Shown one piece after another: positions 1 through 13,828 of a stretch of DNA of 64,000 bases. The stretch covers positions 857,088 through 921,087 of the forward strand of contig VWZW01004624.1 in NCBI GenBank assembly GCA_013397115.1. Reading direction: 5' to 3'. The translations under genes and the position numbers were made by a program. The notes under the pieces were generated by a model. The model did not search any database, was not told where the DNA came from, and saw only the letters and a list, made by a program, of their open reading frames with translations. Source of the DNA: Edolisoma coerulescens. Taxonomy: Eukaryota > Chordata > Aves > Passeriformes > Campephagidae. Position 1 is the first letter of the stretch. Each line of letters begins with the position of its first letter.

Positions 1-6
1 CGGCCG
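1..6 (+). CDS. DLG5: DLG5 exon 1, last 6 bases
   Basis: The first six bases are followed by a perfect-consensus donor (GTGAGT, 7-12). The exon ends in phase 1: its last G joins GG of the exon at 36451 to make a glycine codon, and the preceding codon is GCC (Ala). That gives Ala-Gly-Ser-Thr-Tyr-Ser across the junction, which fits the known DLG5 context where the N-terminal domain passes into the Ser-rich linker. The rest of this exon, which should carry the start codon and N-terminal CARD-like domain, lies outside the window. The assignment rests on the donor, the phase and the CpG context, not on length. Confidence 0.65.
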
Positions 7-480
7 GTGAGTGGGGCCGGGGGCGCGGGGCGGGAGCAGGAGCAGGAGGAGGGCAGCGCGGGCCCCTCGGGCCCCCCGCCCGACGGTGGGAAGGGAGCGG
101 GCGGGGGTCCTCCTTTTCCGGTGGAGAATGAAACTCCCGTGTTTGCGCTTGGCCTCTCGACGCTTGTTTTGTGCTTCCCACCCTTTCGCTTTCTCTCCTG
201 GCGGGAGCGCTGGTACCGGTCCCCGAGAGGTGCCGCGGATGCTGCGCCTTGCCCTTTGGAGAGGCCAGCCCAGCCTGGTTCTTGCAGCTGCTCCCGTTCC
301 CCGAAGCCGGGTGTCGCCTGGGGGCTCGGGAAAACCGAACGCGAAGGGGCTTTTCTGCCTCGAGCACCAACGCCGGTGGTGTTACACGGCCGCCTCTTGA
401 CCGGGCAAAACTGAAACTCCCCCCTGCAGCCGCTCTGCCGGAGTTGGCTGGCTGGCAGGACTCCAGCAGATGTGTCTTTG
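1..480. promoter_or_regulatory. CpG island at the 5' end (exon 1 end and start of intron 1)
   Basis: This block is strongly GC-rich with many CpG dinucleotides, in contrast to the AT-rich sequence that begins near 480. A GC box (GGGGCGGG, 27-34) of the Sp1/KLF type lies just inside the intron. It contains the last bases of an exon and the donor at 7, so it is probably the 3' part of a CpG island whose core, transcription start and ATG lie left of the window. The long overlapping open frames here are a by-product of low stop-codon frequency in GC-rich DNA. Reading through the donor in the exon frame gives a stop at 129-131. Confidence 0.75.
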
Positions 481-3400
481 AGTAAATATTGTAACTCTTT
501 TTCTCCGGACAGCCATCTGTTTGTTCTCGGCTGTATTGTTGTAACTCTTCTTGGTGGTTAGAACAGGAAAACCATTAGTTTAACTGCAAATCCAGACGAG
601 AAGAATTTGGGTGTAAAACATCTCCTTAAGTAAGTTGGGCTTTGATCCACAGGTCTTTCCCTATTCTCCTCCCTCCAAAACAAGTCACAGCCTACTTTTG
701 TGTGCACAAACCAAAGCTTTAAAATAATAATAGGTGACAGTACATAAGGCCTTGTGAGTGCAGCTTTGTTTCTAAATGAGAAATTGGAGTAAATGGTAAT
801 TCTGTATTATAGTGATGTGTAGGTATTCTTATCTCGTGTGACCAAGTTGACTGATTCAGAAATGTGGAGTCTCTCTTTGGTGTTGTTACTGGATTCGAGA
901 TTTATAGTGTCACTACCTATTTACATAAGGAAATGCATTGGGAGGCCTTCCTTACTCTTATAAATGATACCATTTCTTTAAGAAAATAAAGCCATTTAAG
1001 AGCTGCTTCTGTCTGGAAAATAGTCCTTGCATGTGTGGTTGCACTGTGTACTCTGCCCTTATTTGAATTATGCTGTGGATGGTAGGAGTTCGGTAAACAC
1101 AAATGCTTGGGGGTCTTAGGTTTTGTTTTATTTCAGTGTAGTGTAGTGTATGGCCTTTTCTAATGAATATATGGCAGGACCTCACAAGATAGGGGAAAAA
1201 TGGACTGAACAATAGACCTCAATACTTGAAACATTATGTGGTCTGACATCAATGGGAGATGAGGGCACTCACTGCCTTCCAGAATGGGACCCATGATGGC
1301 TTTGTATGATTAGAGTAATGCTCATTCCTGTCTTGTTGAGGAGATGGATTAATGGTACTGGGCTACTAGCACTCCCCAGCCTTAAAGTCAAAGGTGTAAA
1401 ACATGAATGGCAGAAGAAATGAAGCAGATGTTGGACGTAGTAATAGTCTTTGTTTTTAAAATGCCACTTGGAATTGCAGAATGTCTCACAACACTGAGTC
1501 CTGGAGGGAAAAGTAGTTTGATTGGCAAAGTGAACTACATCCTCTTTGACTGACTCTGTTCAGGAGGCTAAGCTGAGCTAAACTAACATCTGTGTGGGGA
1601 AGGATGTTTCTCTTATGTGATGGGTTTTAAAATGTTATTGCTTTCATTTATCAGTGGTAATAAAGAGCTAGCTTTGAGAGTTACGCATTTGTTTTCCTTG
1701 TGATAAACATGTTTAAAAATTAGTTCACAGGAGACTGCTGACAGCGAGCTTAATTAAGAATAAACCATAGAAAGGTAATGGACCTGAGCCTTCAAATACT
1801 GTTGTATATATTCCAGCATTACTCCCCTAAAGAGGTGTTATGGTAATTAGTCATGAGACTGCTTGTGTGCCCACTGAAAGCCTCTGGTAATTCGTGGTCT
1901 TTGCGTGAGTTTGTCCTGGATGTGGTATACGAAGAGTTAATGTTTGAGGGTAACTGTGGTAGAAAGGTTCTTGTTTGAACATGTATTCAGCTATTTTATT
2001 CTAATCAGTTTTATTCTAATATCTCCCTGTAGGAAGTTTGACCACCCCTCTGCTCTTCTTGTGCCTTTTGGGGGTTTTACTCCTTTTCACTGGAGATACT
2101 GTAGGTGGATGAGTCAAGTCACTTTTTGTTTTTTGGCTGTAGTAGTAAGATGTAAATGGGGCAGTGAGAAGTGTTGGATTCTGTGTTTAAAATACCAAAG
2201 TGAAATAGTCCGTGTTATGTAAAATGCCTTTATTCTTAAAAGCAAAACAAATATCTCTTAAACATCCCTTTGACTGAACCTATAGAGTTGAATAAGTTTT
2301 TTATATTGCCATTAGCATATGTAAAAATGATAGTTTACAGTGGTACACCTAATTTTAGTACTGTTTGGAAGAGGAGGCTAGTAAAATGCACATCCCCTGA
2401 ATGCTTGTTGGAGATGAAAATTATTTATCATCAATAATGTCTTGTAGTGGTGTTTGCTAATTTCTTTTTTTCCAGTGTGCTGCTGTTGTGAGGGAAGTGA
2501 GAAGGTAATTTTGCAACATAATTTTGTTCAAAGTTTCAGAAATCAGCATACAGACCACTCACTACAATAGACTGAGTGTTTCTTCATCCATTTTAATGTG
2601 TGCAACATGTCCTTTGTGTTTTCTTCCTTCTCAGTTTCAATATTGCCTCCTTTTGTACTTTAAAGGTGATGTGTGAACTCTGATGGAAACTCAGGTTGTT
2701 ATTTATACTAGCAGTTCTTGTGACTGGCTGGACAATGTAGAGCTGACACTTTTATAAGTGTTTATCTGTGCCACATGGAGGGAAGTAAACAGCTGGTCAG
2801 ACTGCTCAAGAGAAATAAGTGTGGTCCTGGAGGCTGCTGAAAGATTTTTTCACTCTGTCTCTACTTTACAAAGAGCTTTTTTATCTTTATAGAGTTCCCC
2901 CTGTTCAGTCACCATTTAAATATGTTTGTCTTCTATAGGGGCTTCTAATTGTTGATTTTAAATCTAAAACTGTATAGCTTCTCCACTAAAATGTATGTTT
3001 TTTAAGTTTTCTCAAATTAGAAACAAAGCATAGTGTTAGCATGCCCAACAGTGTTAGTTAAAACTGAGTGCAAAATCAAACAGGAAATTACTTTCTGTAA
3101 AGCAGAAGCTAAACCAAGTGGGATTTTCTCTTTCATTTAATTGTGTTTGGACACTTTAGTTCTTTCTTGAGTAAAACCTTTGATTGCTACATTGCACTTC
3201 TTTGTAAACATTTGTAAGAAATTGGCTCTGCCCATGTGAGAGTGGTGGCTTGGCTGGTTTAAAATCTCCTAGTATTTTGCACATGGATGAATTCTTTAAG
3301 TAGTGCGCCTAGTATTTTTGTTTATTTACTTGGGGGTGAACTGATAGATTACCATTAAATGCTTGATTTGGCAAATGACCTCCATCATGCTTCTGAGAAA

Positions 3401-5743
3401 TCCTTATCCTGATGGAATTACGTATCCTTTCTAATGTGAAAATAAATTATTTCTGAGCATTCAGTTGTCTGTTAGATATCTTGATAACCAGGAAATGTTT
3501 CATTCTTACTATTGCTTTAATGTGAATTTTTTGTCATAAAAAGTGTCCATAACAATAATGCAATGGAGATAGTTCATTGTGACAAGTGCTATTAAGATGT
3601 ATTTTCTTTAAATGTAATTAAAAGACCAGAATGGAAATCTGAGGAAACTACATAGTCGTCTGGTTGCTTCAGATAACGTAGAGCTTTGTACTTCTAGTTT
3701 TGTGATACTGAAAAGGTGGGAAAAAGGCAGGTTTGGTTGTTGAGCTTGGAATTTGTTTTCGAGATGAACTTGTGGGGCTACAGAAGTGCACTTTATCTTG
3801 AAACTGAGTAGGTTGCTGAACTCAAAAGCTTCATTACGGCTTACACAGTTAATAAAATTTTAGGTTCACAATTTCCTTCTGTATTAGCAATTGGTCTTCT
3901 GTACCCCTCCAGCTGCAGTCAGTGAGCATGTGTTAGGCTTTAGAAGTGTTTTCTTTAACAGTTTCAAGATGGGAATTTAGGTTTTAGAACTCAAAATTGA
4001 TTGCATATTTTAAAAGATCTTTAAAGGGGCAGGAAAGAAAGAAGATGGTTGTAGATTGACTTTGAAAGTTTTTCTTCTATTATTTATTAAGACTTATTTT
4101 TTCTAACTGTGTTTGGTCAGACATCAAGTGTTTATTTTCAGTCATTAAGTAAATGTGGGCATGTTTAAGAGTAGGAAAAGAGTTCTAGCTTTTTCCTCTT
4201 TTTAGAGGGATTATCTCAACTTCCTCTCTCTGCTTTGTATGTAAAAAAATGGAGCGAGTTGTTTCAGACAATATGAAGTCACAAAGTTTACTTTTATATA
4301 TTTCAACGTCTTTCAGGATATTTAAAATGAAACACAAAAGGTGAGCTCTCTAAGTATAAATTTAGGAGATGGACAGCTGGGACCTACTTCTCTGGCAGCA
4401 TCACAGGAGACCCACAGGAAATGCAGTAGTTCCAGAGTTGACCTTGAAGAGCTGGAATCATGACTGCTTGGACCTGGTGCTGGGACCTCCACATTTTGTC
4501 TCTTCTTTCCCATCCCTCACAAAGTCTTGACTGATCCCCGCAAAACATTGGCTGGTGACTGGCAAAAGGAATGGGAACGAGACTTTGTGCTTGTGAGGAG
4601 CTCAGAGATGGTCTGGAGGGAGCGTGTGAGGTGGGGAGGCGGGATGTGCTCTCCTATAGGAGCAAGGCAGAAGAAAGGGCAGCTCAGGAGGCTCTGGGGT
4701 GAGGAAAAGGGAGAAGACCGTACAAGTGCTTGGAGATGAGAATTAGTGCTGTAACTGTGCATTCCCTGGGAAAGCAGAGAGGGGAGAATGAGGAGAAATT
4801 GTAAAAGCATGATTTACTGACTCAAGGACTGAACTGACAATTTTGCAATTAAGTACAATTTACACTCCCTTCTGTCACTGGAAATTCAAGAGTGGGAGAA
4901 GTAGAGCAGTATGTCTGGGTTTTTCCAGACCTGTTATTAGTTCCCAGGGTAGCTATGCAAGCCTTGTTGCAGGATTTCCTAAGTCGTGCTGATGAAAAAG
5001 CAGGCAGTGTTCAGAAGTCACCTTTGGAGAAGTGCAGCTCTTCAGCAGTGCTGAGCAGTAATTAAACTCGATAAAATGCCCAGCAGTAGTTTAGCAGTAC
5101 CTGTGTCTTCTGATGATCTCGGATTTTTGGTATCTCATGGAATTGCGAGGCTGAAAAAATGCAGGAAGATTCTGGCAAGTGTCCGGATGGGTATTCCCGA
5201 TGAAATGTCTAATAGTAGTGAGTTCATGGAAGTAGGCTCTCAATTCCAAAGAAGGAAATGCATGTTTTAGTAGTTCATAAATCCCAAGGGTGGTAGTTCT
5301 CAATTACATTTTTGCTGTGCTTAGGGAGGGGGTGGAAAGAAAGCTGGCCACAGTAAATTCCCGGGGACACTGTTTTCATCAGAGTAAAGGGAATAATAAC
5401 TATTTTTGTGGTGTTGGTACATCCAACGATCAAGTTGCTTTGGACCCACGCAGGACTTGGTGTTTTACAAAATTAGACATGATCACTAAGGAAAGCCAAC
5501 AGCTTTCTGTAACTTGCTCCTTATTTACTTGTTAAAGCTTAAAGATTGCCTGTCTCAGAGGTTTCAGATCTTTAGCTTGTTTTAACTACCATTCTCAGTC
5601 TCACTGTTCTCTTGCAGCTGTAACCAATCCTGGTTTGTCTGATTTTTTTGGGCCCCTTGTCTAGCTAGTGAAAACCAAGCCACCACATGGATAGTGACTT
5701 TGGGCTTTCTAGTTCTCTCAGCAGTCTGTAATTTGAGCCAAGT

Positions 5744-5773
5744 TTTTTGTTTTGGTTTGGTTTTTTTCCCCCA
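5744..5773 (+). repeat. T-rich GGTTT-type tract
   Basis: This is a short low-complexity run of T with interspersed GG, ending in CCCCC. It is one of a recurring class in the sense strand of this gene's introns. Confidence 0.6.
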
Positions 5774-6011
5774 TTTGCTGCTTGCTTTTGCTGCTTTCTG
5801 GGGTTTCTTTACCTTCATTTCTTTATTTTTGCTTTTTAGTTTTCCTTGCTCCTGTTAATTGTATTTTAATTATTATTTTCTAGCATTAAAATTCTTATTC
5901 AAAACTCCAGTCATTAGAAAGATATCAGTAAGTCTTGATAAATTGCTTGTAACAATTCATTACGCTGTAAAATCCCAAGGACAGAGGTTTCATCTTTCAG
6001 AGCTGCTCAGT

Positions 6012-6046
6012 GCTGTCCTGGTTTTGGCTGGGGTTAAACCCTGATA
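6012..6046 (+). mobile_element. Possible avian endogenous-retrovirus LTR-terminal remnant
   Basis: A stretch starting TGTCCTGGTTTTGGCTGGGG and running into TTAAACC resembles, from memory, the terminal segment of abundant avian ERV-type LTRs. Only about 30 bases match and I see no body, second LTR, coding remnant or target-site duplication. It could be a small relic or a coincidence. Confidence 0.3.
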
Positions 6047-9000
6047 AGTCACCAGCACATTTTGGGTGTTAGTGTGAAGCAATTAGTTCCTGTTGTGGGT
6101 TCTTTTCATAAGAAGAATCTTAAAATGCTGTACATATAGTAAAGTTAAAACATTTCTTTATGTTCATAGTATTGATGGAGACAGAAAAACATGTTAGTGC
6201 ATATAACTTCTTGTGAAAAGAGCTGTAGTAATGAAGTTGAGACATCTAGGCTACCGAGCTACATTGAGTAGTCCATGGTGAAACATTATTTGTGACCTTC
6301 AAGATGCAAGACATTGGCTGCTTTTTTGTGAACGGTGGCAATTTAGGACTGAATCATTCTGGTGTAGGAGCTGGCAGGGTTGCAGTGGCTGAGCTTTGGC
6401 TTGAGGCTAACGATGCTTTTCTAATAGAAGCATACAAGAAGAATGCTGTCCTCTCAAGAGACCAGACTTTAATGTTGGAGCCTGGCTCTTCCAAAAGGGC
6501 CGTTTTTTGGAGTTCTCAGTGATACTCTGGTATCTTAATTCTTGTCAATGGAAGACACAATTACTAAAATATTGAAGGAGATGCACAGTGCAATTACTTA
6601 GAAACCAATTCAAAATAGCCGATGCACAATGTGTGATGTGCAATAGGTGTATTCATGTTTGTCAGAGGTTGTGGTGCACTAGCAGGTGTGCTGATGATGG
6701 TGGGGTAATACCAGCATCCACTCCTGTTGCAGCTAACAAATAAGGTTAACTCTGGGAGCTCCTGTTGTCAGCTGTTGTCCAAGAGAGTCTGATCTTCGCA
6801 GGGCACCCTTTCCAGGCTTCAGAAGCTGGTGATAGTGAGAATTGATGGCCCTTGAAGCTGACAGAAGCACTTGGCCGCTTGGGGTGAACATTGAAGGATA
6901 TTTTTCTTGACCATGTATGATTACTGGGCAGTAGAGAATAACATACTACAACTGGAAGGCACTTCTTACCAAACTGGTGTCAGAAGAAGTTAAGGGCAGC
7001 CTATTTTATGTATATAACACCACCTTCTTCTTCCTCACAGCTTCCAAAACTTTTTATTTCGCAGTTCATTGGTTGAGGTACTCAGCAGTTTGCTTGTTCA
7101 CAGCATTAATATGTTTGTTCTGGAGAGCTGCTCCTTGTATTTTAGAAAAATCTTTTTTTTTTCTAGTTGTCTGATGAAGGCATTGTATTTTAAATAAGCT
7201 GTATCACCCTGACTGAGATTTCCAGACATGCAACTGATCTGCAGCTGGAGACAGAAAGCAAGTGAGAATGTAAAACCATTCAGTATTCCAGCTGGAGAGT
7301 TGAGGAGTTGGTTTTTTGGAGACTTTTTATATAGTTGACAATTTATTATGTATTGGATGATAAACCAAAAAACTCTTCTTCCCCACCTCTAAGCCCTCAA
7401 AGCCAATGTTCTTTAAACTTACTTCTAAATTAGCTTTCCTAAAAATCCAGTTGGGAGCATTTGCACTTAGAATTATTAATGCCTTGTGACAACTTTGTTG
7501 CCTCTTGTGCCTCATCTCATTTCGCTTTGGCTTTTTATTCTACCTGCACGTAATTGCTGATTCACGAACGTGTTTATTATTCATGTACTTACCTTCCAGC
7601 ATGTGAGTAATCTCCGTTTATATGTATCAGGCTGGGCATGTGCAAATGTTGGCAGAATCCAGGCCTTGCATACTAAGCTCTCTGGGTTGAACAATGTCAT
7701 CAGTAAAGTACGTCTTGTACCTTGGAAAGTGAGGCTGATGGTTGTTTGCTGCTCAGTAGTGCTCAAAAGGAAATTTGTGTGGAGAAAGATAGCGGGGGTA
7801 TAGGAAGAAAGTTATTTTCCTTGAGAATGGATGTAAAATGTAGTTGAAATTGTGAACGCACCTGGCGCAAGTGAAGTATCTTCTTTTGATGTTGGTGCAC
7901 CAAAATCTCTTTTCAAGTATATTCTCTTTTTCTGAGACAGACCAGCCAACAAGTATAAGTATGGTTTTCTGTAGAAGAATCAGAACTTTTGGGTTGGGGA
8001 AGTAAAGCTGGTGTAGAAAATATTCTTATCAAAATTGCCAAGCACTGCTGCCTAAATTGTTACAGAGACGTTCATGGGTTTTTTTTAATAAGCATAAAAT
8101 GATATTTATCTTCTTTATTGTTTCTGTTTCTTGTTTGTATTTGGTTTTCTTGTGGATAGCTTTCTTCTGTTGCCTGCTTTTGTGGAAAAATCATTGTAGG
8201 GGGAATTTTGAGACTTGGGTAACCATGTGATCTTGCTCTTTTTGGAGCACTTATATAATCTGAGTTTGCCTTCCACAGTTACGATCCTCTTGCAGAAGGA
8301 GGGGTTGATTGAGTTGTTGGGAGTTCTTGAACTAGAATTTGACATAAGATTGACAGATGTTGTTTTAATGACTTCTTTCAGGAAATCTTGTTATTCAGTT
8401 TGAAAGTTCTCTTAAACACTTCATGCATAATCTCGTGAACACTTGCAGTGATTTTTAAGAAGGTCTAATCGCATTTAGGTCATGATAATGTGTTTTTCAG
8501 GTGGTGAGCAAATGTGTGTTTAATGGTGGTGAAATCGGGTTATCTAAAGGTTTTGTTTGAGGCTAAATGCATCAGCAGAACAAAAATACTCACTTATTAA
8601 CTTCACTTCTCAATATTTAAAGTTGTCATGAGTTTCCAGTCTGGTTTTTCCTTTCTGAACACTTTTATGAGAGAGAGCGATGTTATTTGAGAGCTTGCTT
8701 AAGCTTTAATTGAATGTAGGGTGTGTTTTTGCTCTTTCAGTTTAAAGGCCATTTGACTTAGGTAGGTGTCGTTAAAAATAATATAAAATGCTAAGGTCTT
8801 CAAGAAAAGCAAAGCAAACAAAAACCTCTCCAACAAACAAAAAGTCTTAACAGACTTTGCTTTGTAATTGATCAACTGGTTTGTTATTGCTGTCAGTTGC
8901 TCCATCATGTACTTCTGGTGTAGAGCTAGACTCTGGACAAACTGTAGGTGTACCTGAATTTTAGAATAATAAAATCACGAAAAGCGATACTAAGCCCTCT

Positions 9001-12000
9001 CAAAATCACTAAAGAGGTATTCTCAAGAGGGCATTCGCTTTCAATTATATTATTTTCACCTTGTAGTATTGGTATTTTTTCCTGTCTTTTAATAGAAGGG
9101 TGTATTAAAAAACTAACCTACTTGTTCAATCCATTTTCTGCTTTCTGTGGCAATGAACCTTAGGATGCTCAGGCTGCCTATTTTCACCTCTCTATTTAGA
9201 TACGCTGCCACAGCTTTCTTTTGCTGCTCTGACAGTGCACAAGCAGTCTTTGCTTTCTTTGCTGGAGAAATTTAGGTTTTGAGGCTTCTAGTTACCTTTA
9301 GGGCATATTAGGAAAGGACACTTTCTGTAAGATGCATTGACTACTTTTGGTTAAGGGTCTGATTAGTTTGTCTTAATGGGTTAACCCTGCCTCCCTCCGT
9401 ATTGAGTAACCCCAAGGCTGACTTAGGTGTAGACTGCAGACATGAACTTTGAGAGATATATGTAGTGAGATATTTTTCTAAATTGCTGGCCTTGAATATG
9501 TGTAGGCCAGCACTTAAGGTATGCTATATTTCAGATATATTCATTTGTTATCTTGGTTCATGAACCTTTCCTGTTTTCTTGGCACCTTTGAGGTAATCAG
9601 GAGTATTTTGAGGGCTGCATTGCTACAAGCGTCAGAGCAGTGTTTTGGCTGAGCAGAAAGTTCCTTGATAACGCTGAGAAGTAGTTTCAGATACTAAGGT
9701 CAGAGATACTTTCTGTCTCGGGATTTTAGGACTTGGTAGGACATCAGGAGTATTGGTATTAATGTGAAAATCAGTAAAAACGTACAAGAAAAACTTGTCT
9801 GTCAAGGCTGGTGGCAGTCCTGTTCTGTACAATGCTGTTTGGCTGAAACCTGTGTGTAGTGTGTGCTGGAGTGGAAGAAAACACAATGTGTAGATGCTGA
9901 GCTGTTTTTCTATCTCTGGCTGAGTTGATCTTCAGTGATATGCTGTGCATACATGACTTGCATAAAATTTCATTTGTCAGAGAGTATCTCATTATATTGT
10001 CTAGAATGTCAAATCTCAATTTAAATTTAGAGCCAACTATAGCAAATTTCTTAAGTGCTTCAAAATGCCAGGTTGTTGGTATGGTTTTGATACTGAGCTT
10101 GTCTTTTGGGGCCTGTGATTTCCTCCATACCAGTGATAAGCAGAAGGTAAAGGCAGACTGGTGCAACTGGAGGGATTGCAGTGTAGCTATTGCCTGGCTA
10201 CAGTGATGAGCACTTTGCTGCACTGTGCTTTCTTGTAAGGAATTTCGGAGTGCTACACTGCGCGTTGCTCAGCATCTCTGGAAAGTTCTTTTTCTTCTTC
10301 TGCAAGTCTGCATTGCAGCAATCCAATGTGGAGTTTATTGGTTTTGCCCTGTATCTGTTTGGCTTTCTCACGGGCACATGAGCCAGATCCTATCTGGGGG
10401 TTGTAGTAGCTGATGGAGGAAATCCTCATAAAAAGTTCTGTGAATTCATCTTATCAAATGCATTGTATCTGTACATTTGTGCATGGAAATTTTTAATACA
10501 TGCTTCTTTTGTAATGAGAAATAATTTTTTTTAAAAAGTATATATTGAAAGTAGATAAGACTTTTAAAGACTAGTTCTCTCTTATCAAAATATTTTGGCT
10601 TGTTCCTACAGTGCACCCCAAAATTAAGGCTTTGTTGAAGTTGCACACACATTTTTGTTACCGTGTAAGATGCAAATGCACAGCAATAGCTAAAACCATT
10701 TTATTGCACATTGTGGTGAAATAATAGCTTTTGAGAGTTAATAAATGTTTAGAATAATTCCCTGGTCTTACAACAGTGAGAGGAGGTGAATTTGGATCTG
10801 AGGCTGTAGGATTTCTGACCTTACGGATTAGATCATGAGGCCTTGGCCTTTGATTTAATCCTCAGTAGTGTCTAATGTAGATAGTATCTGCATTTTATGT
10901 GATCTGTTTCAGAAAGTAACCAAAAGCGTACTTCATTTTCTTAATTTCAACAGAACGTGGTTAGCTTGTGGAGTGGAGTCTCATTTGGCTGGCTAATCTC
11001 TGTTCTCCATTTTCTGCTGTCCTCATGTGTTTTTCAGTTCACATGTGGTGTGTTGTGAAGATAGGCTTCTCAGCTTTCCCACCGAGTACTCGGTGTCTGT
11101 TCATGGTGGTTGTGGTAGGGGACCTGTGTTATCTATATGCTTTGTAGAAGATAAACATGTAAGAAAGGGCTTAACAGGACAAATAACTCTGTATTACCTT
11201 AAGAGAGATCCTTATGCTAAGCACAGCTTTTTCAGTGATACTCAAAAGTTATAATTTTCTGTAAATTACATAAATTTTGATTTGAAGAAATTACAGAAAA
11301 CACGAATTTCTGATGTTCGTGTTATAAACTTATTTTGGTTAATGAAGTTGTTCTGAACATTTATAAATAAAGGTGATAAATGGTGTGGTATGTTGAGAAG
11401 GGGAAATTAATCATCTGTGTCAGATGATTGGATTGCAGGGTACACCAGTGGCTGGGCATTTCCCGAAAGGTTTTTTGAAAGTCCTTGAAGAAATAAAATT
11501 TTTCTTGAGTTCTCTTGTTAGGCTGGACAGAAGTAAATTATGGAAGTTATTTCTGCTCCAACAGTTTTTTGGTGTTGTGTGGGTGTTTTAATAAGTGCAT
11601 CTTAAATATGTATATCTGCAGCATTCTGAATGTAAAATTTGGGTTTATGAAAATGTTTATTCATACCACAGATCTTGCTGAATTTACGGTGATTTTTCCT
11701 TCTTTTTAAAAACACTTCAAAGAAAATGCTTTGTGGTGCTTTTTTGTCTTAATTGTATATCAGCCTCGAGAAATTTACGGACTTCTTCCTAAACAGGAAT
11801 TACCCAAAGGCTAGTTTTCATTAAGCATAGACTAATTATCGTAATGAAAACAATGAAATATATATAATTCTCCCTGTAATTTTTTTTCAGATCAAGATTA
11901 GGATTTAAATAAAGTAATGTGTAGTCTTTGAAAGTTTTGTTCTGTACACACTACAAGGTATAGTGTGTATTTGCAGTTTTGTCTGAAAGTGGCATCATGG

Positions 12001-13030
12001 GGAAAAGGTGCCATTCTGAGTCTTCCAAACAGCTCTAAGTCTGTGTTCATTAAGAACTTCATTAAGAGTGAACCTGCTAATGCTTAAGCTAAAAATGCTC
12101 ATTTCATCTTAGTAGAAAAACCAATTTCACCTTCAAGGAATGCTCTTTAAAAATGTCACTTCAGAGAGAAGCTTTCTTTACCAGCTGCCTTCTGACGATT
12201 TTATTTCAGCCATTTTGTGGGTGTCTAAGCTGAACATCCATCATTACTGATGGTAATTGCTCTGCGTTAGTTTCCTAGTGCAAAAGTAAGGAATAAACAT
12301 CATGGAGGTAAGTGTGACAATGTTGTGAGTGGAATGATCGCCTCTAAAGGACTTGGGGACTTCTGCCATGGAGAAGAGAGAAAGGATGTGTATTCAGAGC
12401 AGGATGTGAATAATTCATTGTTAATGAAGTATGAGGCAACTGATCGCAAGGACTGCTTTCGTGATGAAAATCAGGTGACATTCTCTAAGGGGGAAAAAAT
12501 ATATAATGGGTAATTATATGTGCTTACTTAAGCCCTGAGTTTGTTGGCAGACCTAAGTGACCTTTCATGGGCTCGAGTGTTTTCATCTTGCCTTGCGAAT
12601 CAGGTGTTCCGTGAGCTCGGGGTCAGAGGAGAGCACCCCAGCCAGCCTGGTCTTGGGGTCTTTCAGCTTTGTGGCATGGGTGGAGTGATGAGGAGCTTTC
12701 TAGAGATTTAGGGCTGAGATGTGGAGAGGACAGCTGAGAGAAGTGAGAGCGAACTTGTTGAACTTCTGCCAGGGTGACTGTGAGCTTTTCCTGGTTACTT
12801 TGATACAAAGTCAGTTAAAGTAGCTGAGACTGTCCTCACTAAGAGTCTGCACAAAGTATTCCCTGCTGCACATACTGATGTTTAAAAAAGCTTTTTACTT
12901 ACTGGTACTGTTACAGCTCCCACTCTATTTGGCATATCATTTTGGACATAAAGGCCAGGATGTTTGTTGTCCAGGTCTTCAGCATGGTCAGATATGCAGC
13001 GACCCATAACTAAAAATGTGCATGAATACC

Positions 13031-13081
13031 CTTAACTCTTGGGTTCTTAAATTCATGTCAGTTCATGACCCTAGAGTTAAG
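13031..13081. repeat. Inverted repeat / hairpin (13-bp arms, 25-nt loop)
   Basis: Arms at 13031-13043 and 13069-13081 pair at 12 of 13 positions (CTTAACTCTTGGG against CCCTAGAGTTAAG). The loop contains a second, smaller TCATG/CATGA pair, so the stem could extend inward. It is shorter than a typical pre-miRNA and the flanks do not pair. No function is assigned. Confidence 0.5.
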
Positions 13082-13815
13082 AGTTTGGATCTGAGCGTTT
13101 TACCATTACATCCGTCTATTTTGTGATTCCATTTTCAACTCCTGTGTAAAACTCCTAAAGAAAGCCCTTTGCAGTGCATGGGAGGTGTAGCTGATTTCCC
13201 CAGCTTGGGTGGGATAACTGGTAAAATGATTAATGCAAATTTAGTCTTTGCTGCTGCTTTCAGATAAGCAAATGGCTCGTGTATGATGGTGGGATGTGAA
13301 TTGACTGCATTATATGAAGATAAAATATTCTTTTTTTGCTTAAATGCTTAAATGCTACTTGCAGATCTTAAATGGAAACATAATAACATTTAAAATGTGC
13401 AATCTTAGTACTGTTTTCAGACACTAAGCAGAAATTGTTCGTAGGTTTGTGGTTAGTGGAAAATGCCAAACTCCATGTCTTATGCCTTGCTATTGGGTAT
13501 TCCTCTTCAATACTCTTGCTGTAAGAAATTATAGAAGTATAGTTGAGTTCTAGTTGCTATACCATGTTTAGATGTAGGATTACAAAATTCATGTGAAAAG
13601 TTGATTCTTACATGGATCATGGAATTATTGTCTCTTATCTCAAAATTGACAAAAGTTGTGAATTTCCATGAATGCATGATTTTTAGTGACATTGATGAGT
13701 TGAAGACTTGTGGAGTCGGTTTCCGTCATTTGGAGGAAACTAAGATGTGCATGCAAACACCATGGCAGAGCAGAATGTGTATTACAAAACCAGAAACGAT
13801 GTGCCAAGGTACAAC

Positions 13816-13828
13816 TTTTTTTTTTTTT
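13816..13828 (+). repeat. Poly-T run followed by AG
   Basis: Thirteen T residues are directly followed by AG, which mimics a splice acceptor. No open exon with a good donor and DLG5-like sequence follows, so it is annotated only as a homopolymer run. Confidence 0.6.

Noticed and set aside
7..485. Three overlapping + strand frames of 104-135 codons at the left edge
   Set aside because: They lie in the GC-rich CpG island, where stops are rare. They start inside the intron after a perfect donor, are in different frames from each other, and resemble no protein. The exon frame itself stops at 129-131.
9771..10223. Longest minus-strand frame (150 codons)
   Set aside because: The composition is ordinary intronic, there is no domain or signal and no promoter or splice context. 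A frame of this length is about what 64 kb of AT-rich DNA gives by chance over six frames.
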